64,000 nucleotides of DNA from Micromonospora olivasterospora. GTDB lineage: Bacteria > Actinomycetota > Actinomycetes > Mycobacteriales > Micromonosporaceae. The stretch spans positions 124,001-188,000 of the forward strand of contig NZ_VLKE01000001.1 of NCBI RefSeq assembly GCF_007830265.1, given 5' to 3'. The position numbers were made by a program, and so were the translations under genes. This document shows positions 37,222-47,600 of this stretch, in pieces. The notes under the pieces are model-generated. The model worked only from the letters and a program-made list of their open reading frames with translations. It did no database searches and had not been told where the DNA came from. Position 1 is the stretch's first letter. Every line of letters starts with the position of its first letter.

Positions 37222-38681
37222 CAGCTATTCCTCCTCAGGCGCCGGATGTTGAACAGCATCGCGGGAAGCACCAGGGCGAACAGCAGGACCGCGAGGGCGC
37301 TGCCGAGCCCGTAGTCCAGGCCGCCGCCGAAGGAGACCCGGTACATTTCCAGGGCGACCACGGTCGCGTCGTCCTGGGACGACTCGGGTGCGAGCACGTA
37401 GACGAGGTCGAAGATTTTCAGGACGTTGATGGTCAGGGTGACCAGCACCACGACGAGCACGGGCCGGACCAGCGGCACGGTCACGTGCCGGAAGGTCTGC
37501 CACTCGTTCGCGCCGTCCATCCGAGCCGCTTCGAGTGCCTCCCGGGGCAGGGCGGCCAGACCGGCCGACACCAGCACCATGGCGAAGCCGGCCCAGATCC
37601 AGATGTACGCCCCGATGACCGCGGGCGTGATGAGTGACGGCCCGAGCCAGGTGACGCCGTTGAACGGCTCGGTGAAGTTGTCGGCGGGCAGCCGGATGAC
37701 ATAGGGGCCGGAGGTGAGTTCGGGGAACGCGAACCGCCCGGCGGCGTCGGTCCGGGCGGTGGCGACCACGGTGCCCCCGTCGGCCACCGCCTCGACGGTC
37801 ATCTGGGGCAACCCGACCTCGCCGGTGTCGACGATCCCCGCCCGGCCGCCACCGCCGCGGGTGAAGTCGAGCCACACCACCCCCTGCAGTCCGGGGCCGC
37901 CGGCGGGTGCCGTGGCCGGCTCGGCGTCGGTCGGGATCCGGTCCGGCGGCAGTCCCACGAGGGCTAGGTGGACGGGTTCACCCGGTTTCACCGGCCCTCT
38001 GGAGTCGAAGCCACCGTTCGTCGGCACCAGCTCGCCCTGTTCCCGAGCATCGACGCCGTAGTAGCGCGACGGGGGCGCAAAGGCGTCGTGCACCGACACG
38101 ACGGCCGCGTTGAGCACGCCGCGGTCCGGGTTCTCGTCGTAGACCAGCCGGAAGGTGACACCGGCGGCCAGGAACGAGATGGCCATCGGCATGAACAGGA
38201 CGGCCTTGAGCACGGCCGCCCGGCGCAGTCGCTCGGTCAACACCGCGAAGATCAGCCCAAGGGTGGTGGCCACGGCAGGTGCCACGATCACCCAGACGAG
38301 GTTGTTCACGATGGCTCGTCGGGTGTTCGACGAGGTGAACATCGCGACGTAGTTGTCGAAGCCGACGAACTTCGATCCGTCGCCGTTGCGGAAGCTGAGC
38401 CACAGCGTGTAGACGATGGGATAGCAGACCAGCACCAGCAGCAGCACGAGGGCGGGGCCGAGGAAGAGCGCGACCATCAGTCGGGTCTCCCGCGACCGTC
38501 TGCGGGCCGCGGTCCCGGCGGTGGTCTGTGGGCCGCCGGGGGCGTCCCGGCGGCCCGGGCCACCGGCGACATGCCGTGGGCCGTCGGGGCCGCCGGGGCC
38601 GTCGGCCACGCTCGCCCGGCCCGTTGTTGTCTGGGCAGGGAGCGGACGGGTGCCCTGGGCCGGGTCGGGCGTGAGCGTCAT
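37221..38681 (-). CDS. Carbohydrate ABC transporter permease (MalF type) with an inserted extracytoplasmic domain
   Basis: This 486-residue CUT1 permease is longer than the usual 300. After RLRRAAVLKAVLFMPMAI and one or two spans, about residues 200-335 form an extra Pro/Gly/Ala-rich block. It includes TVEAVADGGTVVATARTDAA and GRFAFPELTSGPYVIRLP, a carboxypeptidase-regulatory-like beta fold. The spans then resume and the EAA loop EAARMDGANEWQTFRHVTVP follows. Actinobacterial alpha-glucoside-type permeases can carry such an insert. Start ATG 38681 overlaps the binding-protein stop by one base. It works with the MalG-type partner. Confidence 0.9.
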   Translation of the reverse strand: MTLTPDPAQGTRPLPAQTTTGRASVADGPGGPDGPRHVAGGPGRRDAPGGPQTTAGTAARRRSRETRLMVALFLGPALVLLLVLVCYPIVYTLWLSFRNGDGSKFVGFDNYVAMFTSSNTRRAIVNNLVWVIVAPAVATTLGLIFAVLTERLRRAAVLKAVLFMPMAISFLAAGVTFRLVYDENPDRGVLNAAVVSVHDAFAPPSRYYGVDAREQGELVPTNGGFDSRGPVKPGEPVHLALVGLPPDRIPTDAEPATAPAGGPGLQGVVWLDFTRGGGGRAGIVDTGEVGLPQMTVEAVADGGTVVATARTDAAGRFAFPELTSGPYVIRLPADNFTEPFNGVTWLGPSLITPAVIGAYIWIWAGFAMVLVSAGLAALPREALEAARMDGANEWQTFRHVTVPLVRPVLVVVLVTLTINVLKIFDLVYVLAPESSQDDATVVALEMYRVSFGGGLDYGLGSALAVLLFALVLPAMLFNIRRLRRNS

Positions 38682-39982
38682 CAGTTGCCTCCGAAGTCCT
38701 TCTTCGCGGCGGTCTCAAGCTGCTGGGCCAATGCCTGCGGGGCGATCGGCTTGGCGAGGAAGTCCTGCAGCAGCACCCAGAGGTGGGCGCTGGTGCCACC
38801 GCCGAACGTCTGCGGCGTGAGGTCCGACAGGTCGAAACGCAGCGATTCGGCCTGCACCACCGCCTCGGCGAGCTGCCGGGTGGTGTCGTCCGGGTACGTC
38901 GCGATGTCCAGTCCCGAGTTCGCCGAGATGAACCCGCCCTTGGCCGCCATGATCTTCGCCGCCTCGGGCGAGGCGAGGAAGGCCATCAGGGCGTTCGCCT
39001 CCGGCGTGTCCTTGAAGGCGACCGCCTGGTCGCCCGCGGTCACCACCGCCGGCTTCGAGCCGTCGACCGACGGCCAGTTGAAGAACTTCGCTGACTCGCC
39101 GACCTTCAACTCACCCAGTTTGTTGATCTCCGAGGCGACGAAGTCGCCCTCGAACAGCATCGCTCCCTTCGGCGACTTGCCGAACACGTCGGCGATCGCC
39201 TGGGTGAAGGCGGTCTGCGTCGGGCTGCCCGCCAGGAAGCGCGGCGTACGCCAGTAGTCGGCCAGCAGGGTCAGCGTCTTGACCACGCTGGGGTCGGTCC
39301 AGGGGATCTCGTGCTTGGCCAGCTTGTCGTACATTTCCGGGCCGGCGACCCGCAGGTAGGTGTTCTCGAACCAGTCGGTCAGCACCCACCCGTCGCCGCC
39401 GGCGGCGACCATGGGCGTCACCCCGGAGTCGGCGAGCGCGGTGGAGACCCTCTTCAGCTCGTCCCAGGTCTTCGGCGGCTGCACCCCGGCGTCGGCGAAG
39501 CTGTCGACCCGGTACCAGATCACCGACTTGTTGGCCACCTTGAAGTAGACGCCGTAGAGCTGCCCGTTCACGGTGCCCAGTTCCTGCCAGGCAGAGCTGT
39601 AGTTGTCCTTGATCGCGGCGGCCGCGTCACCGGTCAGCGGTTTGACCGCGCCCCGCTTCACGAACTCGGCCACCACCCCGGGCTGCGAGATCAACGCGAC
39701 ATCCGGCGGCGAACCCCCAGCGATCCGGCTGTTGAGCAGCACCGGCAGATCGTTGCCACCGGAGGTGTACTTCACCGTCGCGCCGGTCTTCGCGGCGAAG
39801 GCATCCAGCACCGCCTGGAAGTTCGCCTGCTCGGCACCGGACCACGTGGCCGCCACCTCGACCGTCTTGCCGGCGAGGTTCGCGTCCGGCGAGGTGGGCG
39901 CCGGGCTGTCATCGCCGCCGCATCCTGCGGCGGTGGCGAGGACCGCCGTCGCCACCGCGAGCGGTACCCATCGTCGTACCAT
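38681..39982 (-). CDS. Carbohydrate ABC transporter substrate-binding lipoprotein (family 1)
   Basis: This 433-residue lipoprotein (signal ending ATAAGC, Cys21) is of the extracellular solute-binding family 1. It contains AEQANFQAVLDAFAAKTGAT, the ISQPGVVAEFVKRGAVKPLT hinge region, and the GAMLFEGDFVASEI/AVAFKDTPEANALMAFLA ending typical of alpha-glucoside or oligosaccharide binders. It is the first gene of the three-gene CUT1 operon; the start is a rightmost ATG at 39982 with GGAGGG just upstream. It captures sugar outside the membrane. Its regulator is unknown, as no LacI-type gene is next to it. Confidence 0.92.
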   Translation of the reverse strand: MVRRWVPLAVATAVLATAAGCGGDDSPAPTSPDANLAGKTVEVAATWSGAEQANFQAVLDAFAAKTGATVKYTSGGNDLPVLLNSRIAGGSPPDVALISQPGVVAEFVKRGAVKPLTGDAAAAIKDNYSSAWQELGTVNGQLYGVYFKVANKSVIWYRVDSFADAGVQPPKTWDELKRVSTALADSGVTPMVAAGGDGWVLTDWFENTYLRVAGPEMYDKLAKHEIPWTDPSVVKTLTLLADYWRTPRFLAGSPTQTAFTQAIADVFGKSPKGAMLFEGDFVASEINKLGELKVGESAKFFNWPSVDGSKPAVVTAGDQAVAFKDTPEANALMAFLASPEAAKIMAAKGGFISANSGLDIATYPDDTTRQLAEAVVQAESLRFDLSDLTPQTFGGGTSAHLWVLLQDFLAKPIAPQALAQQLETAAKKDFGGN

Positions 39983-40059
39983 GGACCCTCCTGAATCTGG
40001 TCTGCGGATCGGGACTGGACCGGGGCGGGCGACAAGCCGGCGCCCGCCCCGCGTTCGGA

Positions 40060-40097
40060 GTCGACCGCGGTTGAGTGGCAGCTCAACCGCGGTCGAC
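40060..40097. promoter_or_regulatory. 16-bp perfect inverted repeat upstream of the carbohydrate ABC operon
   Basis: GTCGACCGCGGTTGAG and its exact complement flank the spacer TGGCAG, 78-115 bp upstream of the binding-protein start. This is much longer than a usual LacI site. It may be an operator for an unknown regulator or a transcript-end hairpin, because its sides are both very GC-rich but it is not followed by T's. Confidence 0.45.
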
Positions 40098-40549
40098 GGA
40101 CGGACGCCGACCCAGGTTCCGGATCGGCGGTCGGACCGCCTCGCCGTCCTATGTGGTCGGTGCTAATCAATCACATCGCGTTAACCGGTCGGTGATTGCG
40201 CCGAGTCTTCAACACCGTCGCGTTTCGCGGAAGTCATCGGGGTGCTACGTGACGGGACCGACGAACACCTCACAAGATCCACTTGCCCGGATCCACCCCT
40301 GACTCGGCGGTAACTATTCGGCGATCCGCTCTGAGCTGGCAAAACACCATCCGGGTCGACATGTCGTCCCAAATCCCGGTAGCACCGATCGGTGAACGAA
40401 CCGTCGCGGTGTTGAGATTGGACCCCACTGCGGTATCTGGACTGTTACGGGGACACTTCTTTTCGAGGAAAATTTTCACCTGCTTGAGCCAGAGCGACGT
40501 CCGGATCCGTTCAACCTGTTGGGGTAAGCCGGCGCGACAGGAGGACAGC
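40098..40549. other. Promoter region of the HemD-like regulator
   Basis: No gene is supported. The frame of the regulator is open upstream to 40283, but the good ribosome-binding site and the conserved start place the start at 40550. It includes the AT-rich palindrome GAAAATTTTC at 40468-40477, unusual for this DNA, which may lie in or near a promoter. Confidence 0.5.
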
Positions 40550-41659
40550 GTGGAGGACCTGGCGGGGTACACGGTCGCCGTCCTGTCGGAGCGGCGTCGA
40601 CACGACCTCGCCACCCTGCTGGAAGCCACCTCGGCGCGGACGATCAACGTCCAGGCGGTCCGCTCGGTGGCCCAACCGGTGGCGGAGGCCGTCGCTGTCG
40701 CCACCCGCACCTGCGTGACGAGACCGGTGCACGAGGTCATCGTGTCGTCGGGCCTGGGCCTGCGGGCCTGGCTGCGCGTGGTCCGGCAGACCGGCCATCT
40801 CGACGCGCTCCTCGACCGGCTGACGCATGCCCGTCTGCTGGCCCGCGACGGGCACGCCGCCGACACGCTGCGGGACCTCGGCCTGAGCCAGATCTGGGCG
40901 ACCACCTCGACGACCACCGAGGATCTGTTCCGCTATCTCCTCGCCCAGCCGATGATCGGGCGCCGGGTGGTGGCGCAGATAGAGTCGGAGCCACACCGGG
41001 AGTACTGCGAGGCCCTGCGCCGCAACGGGGCGACCGTGGTCGAGGTCGTCACCAACCGGTTTCTCCCGCCGCTGCGGAGCGACGTCCTGCGCCGGCTGTG
41101 CGGCGTCATCATCCGGCGGCAGGTCGACGCCGTCGCGCTGACCGGGGCGACCGCCACCGAGAACCTGTTGCGCCAGGCCGAGGCCGACGGCGTGCTCGGC
41201 GAGGTGCTCAACGCGCTGACCGCCGACATCGTCCCGGCCTGCCTGGGTCACCTGGCGGCGGAGCCGCTCCGGGCGTTCGGCCTCAGCGCGTACGTGGCGA
41301 ACAGTCCCGCCCTGCCCGACCTGGTCAAGGTCCTGGCGGACCAGCTTCCGGGACGGTCGCTCCAGCTCGACGTGCAGGGTCACCGGATGGAGATCCGCAG
41401 CCAGGCGATGGTGATCGGCCACCAGGTGATTCCGGTCCAGCCCGGCCCGATCTCGGTGTTACGGGCGCTGGCCCGCCGTCCGGGCCGGGTGCTGTCCCCG
41501 GCCGAGATCCGGGCAGCCACACCGAGCTGGGCGGACGTCGACGACCACGCCGTCGAGATGGCGGTGTCGCGGCTGCGGCGGACCTTCGGCGACACCCCAC
41601 TGGACGGCGTCGACCTGATCCAGACCGTGATGAGGCGTGGCTACCGGTTGGCGGCCTGA
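40550..41659 (+). CDS. Uroporphyrinogen-III synthase (HemD)-like domain fused to a winged-helix DNA-binding domain
   Basis: The 369-residue protein has an N-terminal HemD-like fold of about 260 residues (AGYTVAVLSERRRHDLATLL, VVAQIESEPHREYCEALRRN, GVIIRRQVDAVALTGATATE) and a C-terminal OmpR/PhoB-type winged helix (ISVLARRP-style helix; AVEMAVSRLRRTFGDTPLDG, VMRRGYRLAA). This architecture matches the NnaR-type actinobacterial regulators in which a HemD-like domain acts as sensor and the wHTH as reader. Start GTG 40550 has AGGAGG 5 bp upstream. The stop lies 19 bp inside the 3' end of the giant gene on the opposite strand. HemD activity is unproven; regulation of nitrogen or another pathway is an analogy only. 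Confidence 0.8.
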   Translation: MEDLAGYTVAVLSERRRHDLATLLEATSARTINVQAVRSVAQPVAEAVAVATRTCVTRPVHEVIVSSGLGLRAWLRVVRQTGHLDALLDRLTHARLLARDGHAADTLRDLGLSQIWATTSTTTEDLFRYLLAQPMIGRRVVAQIESEPHREYCEALRRNGATVVEVVTNRFLPPLRSDVLRRLCGVIIRRQVDAVALTGATATENLLRQAEADGVLGEVLNALTADIVPACLGHLAAEPLRAFGLSAYVANSPALPDLVKVLADQLPGRSLQLDVQGHRMEIRSQAMVIGHQVIPVQPGPISVLRALARRPGRVLSPAEIRAATPSWADVDDHAVEMAVSRLRRTFGDTPLDGVDLIQTVMRRGYRLAA

Positions 41660-44600
41660 CCTGAGGGCTCAGTCGTCAACGGGGTGGCGGTCACCGGAAT
41701 CGCCGGCGGCTGTTCGCGCATGACGTAGAGCCCCCTCTCCACGTCCACGAGCAGGGTGCCCTGCGGACCGTAGATGACCGCCGTGACGTCGTAGCGGTAC
41801 TGATGGAACGTCCGCTTCGCCTCCACGTTGCGCTCGTTGACCTCGCTCATCTCGGCCGCGTGGGCTTCGCCGTCCTCGTGCTCGACACCGAAGCCGTCGC
41901 CGTTCCAGCCGAGCTTCCTGATGCCGGCGGGAGCGCCACCCTGCGGGCCGAACGAGAACTCCCAGCCGGAGGACGAGTCGCCCTTGTTGATCGGGCCCGA
42001 CTCGTTCTGCTGGTATCGCCGGGCCTTCTGCGCGAAGGCCAGCGGTCGGCCGGCCTTGTCGACATAGATCTCCGCCCGCCGGATGTCCAGCCCGAGAGTG
42101 ATTCCGGGGCCCGGAACCTGGTAGCGGTGTTCGAGCAGCGACTCGAGGCGAGATCGCAGCATCATCTCGGACGCGTGGTGTGCCATCAAACGGTCGAGAT
42201 CGCTGCCACCGTGCCCGCCAGGCACTCGCCAGGAGCCGTCGACGCTCAGGTCCAGGCCCTGACGCAGCCGCGGCGGTTGGGTGGTCAGCGCCGCCCAGCG
42301 TTCGAATTCCCGAGCCACCCGGTTCAGCCGCCACGGATGGAGGTTGCGGTCACCCACCAGGTCCGTGTTCAAGCGAGGGCGGGTGGGGCTGGGCTCCGCC
42401 CATCGAGGTGTCGGCCGGCCGGCGCCGGCCTGGGCCGGGGTCGGAGCCGGACCCAGCCCCTGCCAACTCCCCGGCTGTTCGGCCGTCGGCCTGGTCAGGT
42501 ATCGCGGCACGATGAGCCGGACGTCCCCGGTAACCTGAATCTGCTCCTGCCAGCCGAGCCCGGGGAGCTGGTGCCAGAGGTCGCGGACCGACCGTTCCAG
42601 CTTCGGCTGCCAGAGGCCGGCGAGCCAGGCGCCGCCGAACAGCACGTTGCGCGCTGAATCGCGCATGAACGTGACCGCTTGGGGCAGCTCCGTGGTCAAC
42701 GTCATCTCGATGGTGAAGTCCAACGGGTACTCGAACTCGTGCGACTCCTTGGGTCCGGTCCGGAAGATGTCCTTGGGCTCGGACTGCATGCCGCGTTCAC
42801 TGGACTCCGCACTCTCCTGCCCGTAGTCACCAAACCCGCCGAGGACCCCCCTCTGAGCGATCCACGCGCCACGGCCAGAGAAGCTGACCTCCCCACCCCA
42901 TGAGCGGCCGAAGGTGTCCGTGTTGGACTGGGCGTCGTGCGTCTCACCACGCAGGGTGAGGCTGACCTGCTCTCGCGGGCGGTCGCTCGACGGCGCGGCG
43001 GCCGGGGTGGCGCTGACCCGCACCCACAGGTATTGCGTGGTGTGGTAGGGCGTGGGCACCGGAAACCAGCCGTACACGCCCTCGCCGGACAGCGGAAGGT
43101 ACTGCGGCTCCAGGTTGCGGGAGGAGAATCGCTTCACCAGCGCGCGCCGCAGGTGGTCGGGGATACCCTCGCCGGAGGCGAACAGGCCACGCTGCCGCAG
43201 CCGGTGCAGGATCGTGTCCAGCACGGCGTTGGCCCGCAACCGCTCAGGGTGCCCCACGGCGGGCAACAGCTCAGGGTCGATGATCTCGCGCGATGACGCC
43301 GAGTCCGGCGCCTGTGTCCGGGGACGGTCCAGCCCCAGGTCCTCGGCCGCACGATCGGTCGCCAGGAGATCCACCGCGTCGTCGACCTCCAGGTAGACGG
43401 GAGCGGTGGCCGTGGTCTCGCCGTCCCTGGTGCGCAGGGCGGTGACCTCGAAGACCGCCCGGCCGTGATAGGCGTGGACGACGTCGTTGTAGGTGGCCCG
43501 GGTGATGTCGATGGCGCCGTAGTCCTTGCCGTTCGAGCCGCCGAACGAAACCCCACCCTCGACGTACAGGCCACCGCCGACACGGCCGCGCTCGTGGGCC
43601 TTGTCCGAGTCGCCGCTGTCCGAGTCGCCCTTCTTCGCGGTCGTTGCGTGGTTGAGATACTGGCCCCCGACACCGGCCTTGCCGCCGAAGCTGAACCCGT
43701 TGCTCGTCCCGGCGGCGTGACTGATCGCCGATTGCCGGTACTGCTCGAGTTCGACACCGTTCGCGCTGTCGATGGCGTCGCTACTGTACTGGTAGGTCAG
43801 GCCCGCCGCGAAGAACCGCTCCCGGACCCGGACGGTCTGCTGGTACCCGTCGTGGGCGGGCAGTTGCAGTTCCCACCCGTGCTCCTCGACCGCCTCCGGG
43901 AACCCGCCGGCCAGTTCCGAGCCGGCACCGAGATCGAAGATGGCGTCGGGCCAGTTCATCGGCTCGTCGAACCACTCGTCGGAGAGGCCGTTCACCTGCT
44001 GGTACAGCCGCGCCGCGGTGGCCGGCAGCTCGGGCACGTACCGGAAGGCCGCATACAACCCGGCGCTGCCCTGGACGTCCAACGGCAGGTGCGGCGGTTG
44101 ATCAGCCGGTGCCCATGCGGCCTCGGGTCGCGGGTTCGGGCGGGTCACACCCGCGCCGTCGAGCCGCGTCGGCGGAATCGCCCGCTCCTCGCCGGTGCGC
44201 GGATCACGCGGCACATGCTCGACCGGTACCGCGATGTGGGTCGCCACCTCGCCGCCGCGTCCAGCACCGATCAACCAGGTCTCGCGGGGCCCCCAGCCGC
44301 TGTCTGTCTGCTCGCGGATCGCGACCTCGAACACCGTGCTGTAGCGATGGTCGACGACGTGTCCGTCGGTCTCGGTCCGGCGGTACTCCTGCACCACCTG
44401 GCTGAGCTCGTGCTCGTTCGACCGTGCGTGCCCCGCCGTGACGCCGAGCCGGGGAAAGAACGGCCTCCCCTGGTGTTCCGTCCTGTGCTCGTTCTGATCG
44501 GACTGCTCGATGGTGCGCACCGGGATCGACATCCGGCCACCCAGGCCGCTGAGGCTGCCCTCGGTCGACCGGGAACCCGACGTGGTGGCCCCGGTCATCG

Positions 44601-47600
44601 CGCGGACGTTGACCGTCATCGGGTATTCCGGACTGTCCAGCAGTTCCCTCCGGTGCTCGGTCACCATGACCTGGTACCGCTGGCGACCGACCCGCACGGT
44701 GAACTTCTTCCCCGCCTGCGTCCGCGTCGGATCGGCCTCCATCGCCGCCCGTCCCACCTCCGTCAGGACGGTGCGGCTCGCCACGGCCCCGATGTCGGCG
44801 CGCCCCGACTTCTGTCGCAGCACCGCCTGCACCAGGTCGGCGACCTGTTCTGCCCCGGGCATGTTCGCCGCGATCCCCAGGCCCTGGCCGCGCCGCATGG
44901 CCAGCGCCAGCGGCTCGCGAAGCGCCGGGCCGGCGGGGGGCACGTAGGGCTGCCGCGCCTGCGGCGCCCCGAGCACCCGCGGCGACAACCGGATGGCGAT
45001 CTCGTCCGCAGGTGTCGGAGCCGGTGCAGGGGTCGCGGCGGCCGGCGTGATCACCGCGCGCGGCCGCCCCGTGCCCGGCCCACCGAATTCAGGGGTGAAG
45101 ACCGTCCCGAAGACACCACGCTCGAACTGCTGCGCCTCGCTCAACGGCACGCCCAATTCGCCGACCACCCGCCGGGTCACCGGTACCACCGAGGAATCGC
45201 CATGCGTGGTCACCGTGACGTCGAACACCACCCGGTAACGAGCCTGGTCTTCCTTGCGGTTCAGCACCGTGTGGTTCAGGACCTTGCCGCCCACCTCCAG
45301 CGCGGACTCCCGTTCGGACTCGCCGCCGAAGCCGAACGAGAAAGCGCCGGTCGTCCTGTCGGCGGCCTCCTCCCGGCCACCCGGGTCGGTCGCCGCGTGG
45401 GTCAGTCCGAGAAGCCCCACGTCCGCCTCGAGGCCGGCGCCGCTCGTACCCGACACCTCCTCCCCGGAGGTCGCGATCACCCCGAGGTCGTCTCGTACCG
45501 TGACGCCCTCGGTGATCTCCACCAGCTGCAGCTCCCGAATGACCGCCCTCGTGGCGACGTGGCCGCGGAACCTGCCGACCCTGAGCCGCTCGTCGATCGT
45601 GTCCGTCATGTCCCCGTTCGACAGCAACCACCGACTACGGTTGCGGGTCGTCCGCTCGTTGAGCAGTTGGCGGGTGACCTTCGCGGCGACGCCCGCCGCG
45701 GCGTCGGCCGGCAGGGCGGCCGACAACACCTGGTGCCAGCCGGTCACGAGTGGGGTCAGGTCGATCGCGTTGAGCACGTCCCGGGCCTGCGGCGTCGACC
45801 GCGCCAGCGGCTCGGGTGGCGACGGCGCGAGCTGAGCTGCCCGGTTCGGCGCGGCGCTGCCGTTGGCGTACAGGGTCGGCAGGGAGATGTCGAGGAGGCC
45901 GGTCTCGACCGGCACCGACGGCCGTCCCCACTCGGCGCCGTTCACGAAGACCCGGAACGACACCCCGCTGATGAACGACGTCGACGCGATCACGTACAGC
46001 TTCCGCCCCCAGATGACGCGGGTCTCCCGGGACACCGCGTGTTGGCGATCGCCCTTGGCCGACAGCGTGGGGAGGCCCGCGATCAACCTGGACGCGCGCC
46101 CGGTCGAGATGTCGAAGGCTTCCTCCAGCCCACCGCCGGACTTGCGTCCGCTGGACACGGACGTGTCGTTGCCGACCTTCGTCGAACCGAACGAGACTCC
46201 GTATGCCCGCGGCCCCCCGGCATTCCCGGGCGCGGGTCGCGGATCGTGCGGCACGGGACGGATCCACACCAGCCGCCCGCCCGCACTGAAGGTCTCTCCG
46301 GAGAACAGCACCTGCTCCCAGTGCTCACGGTGTTCCTCGACGGCACGGGAATCCCGCTGGTCCGGTGCCGTCAGCAGCGTGTGCAGCACCCCCGACACCC
46401 GTGCGCGGATGGCCGCCTCCTGGGTGGCGGTGCCCAGGTCCAGCCGGTCGGCCGTGCCCGTCTCGATGTCGTCGGCTGCCCCGGTCGGCCACCCTGACGG
46501 CAGGTCGTCCATCAACTGCGTAACCGTGTCCGTCACCTCCTGCGGCGTCAGGTGCCGCACCGCCGAGACGCTCAGCTCACCGAGGGCACCGTCGGCGAAG
46601 TACCACGGCGTCGCCGGCTCAGGCTCCCCGGCCTCCCCCTTGGCCGCGGCCCGAGTGGCGTCGGCCTGATCCCGCTCCTCGACCGCACGCTCCCAGGCCG
46701 TACGCGCCTCGGACGCCGCATTCCGGGCGCGGTCGAGCTGCTCCTGGTAGCGCGCGACGTTCCGCTCCAACCGGGTCCGTTCCGCCGTGCGTGCCGCCGC
46801 GTCGACCGCGTCCCTCAGCTCGGCCTGGCGCCACATCCCCGCCTGCCGCTCCGCGTTGTCGGCGTCCCGCCGCTCCGCCTCGACCCGCTCGCGTTCATCC
46901 TCGACCGCCCGCAGGTCGGCCCGCTGCCGCTCGTCCTCCTGCCGCCGCGCGTCCTCGTCCGCCCGTACCCGATCAGCCTCCGCCAGTTCGGCTTCCCGCC
47001 GGCCCTCCTCCCACCGCCGCTGCGCCTGCTCGGCCAACTGGTCGTCGGCGCGCTGCGCGTCCTGCCGGATCTTCGCCGCCTCCGCGGCCAGCTCGCGCTC
47101 CCGCGCGCGCCACTGCGCTGCCGCGGCCGCCGCGCGCCGTTGCGCTGCCGTAGCGGCCGCGCGCCACTGCGCTACCGGAGCGGCCGCGCGCCGTTGCCGC
47201 TCCCGCTCCGCAGCCAGGTGCTCCCGCCCCGGGTCGTGATCCGCCAACTCTCGCCGCGCCTCATCCGCCGCGGCCCGCGCCTCCTGCTCCTGACGCCGCT
47301 GCTCCTGCCGGTCAGCCTCTGCCTGCGCGGCATCGCGTACCGCGTTCCGGACCGCCAGCGCCCGCTGTACGCCCTGCCACGTTTCCCGCCGCTGCTGCTC
47401 GTCCTTCCGGGCCTGTTCGCGTGCCGCCGCCCGCTCGCGTGCCTCCTGACCCGCCACCAGACGCTGCGCCGCCCGGGTGGCCGCCTCCTGCCTGGCCACC
47501 TCCCGCTCGCCGGCCCGCTGGGTCGCGAGCCGCTCGGCGGCCTCCCGCGCCGCGTCCCGCTGCCGGATCCGCTCCGCCGCCCGGTCCGCCGCCGCCGCCC

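Noticed and set aside
43465..46497. A 1,010-codon open frame on the + strand opposite the giant gene
   Set aside because: Its sequence is Arg/Pro/His-rich and without any recognisable fold; it is an antisense shadow of the giant gene.
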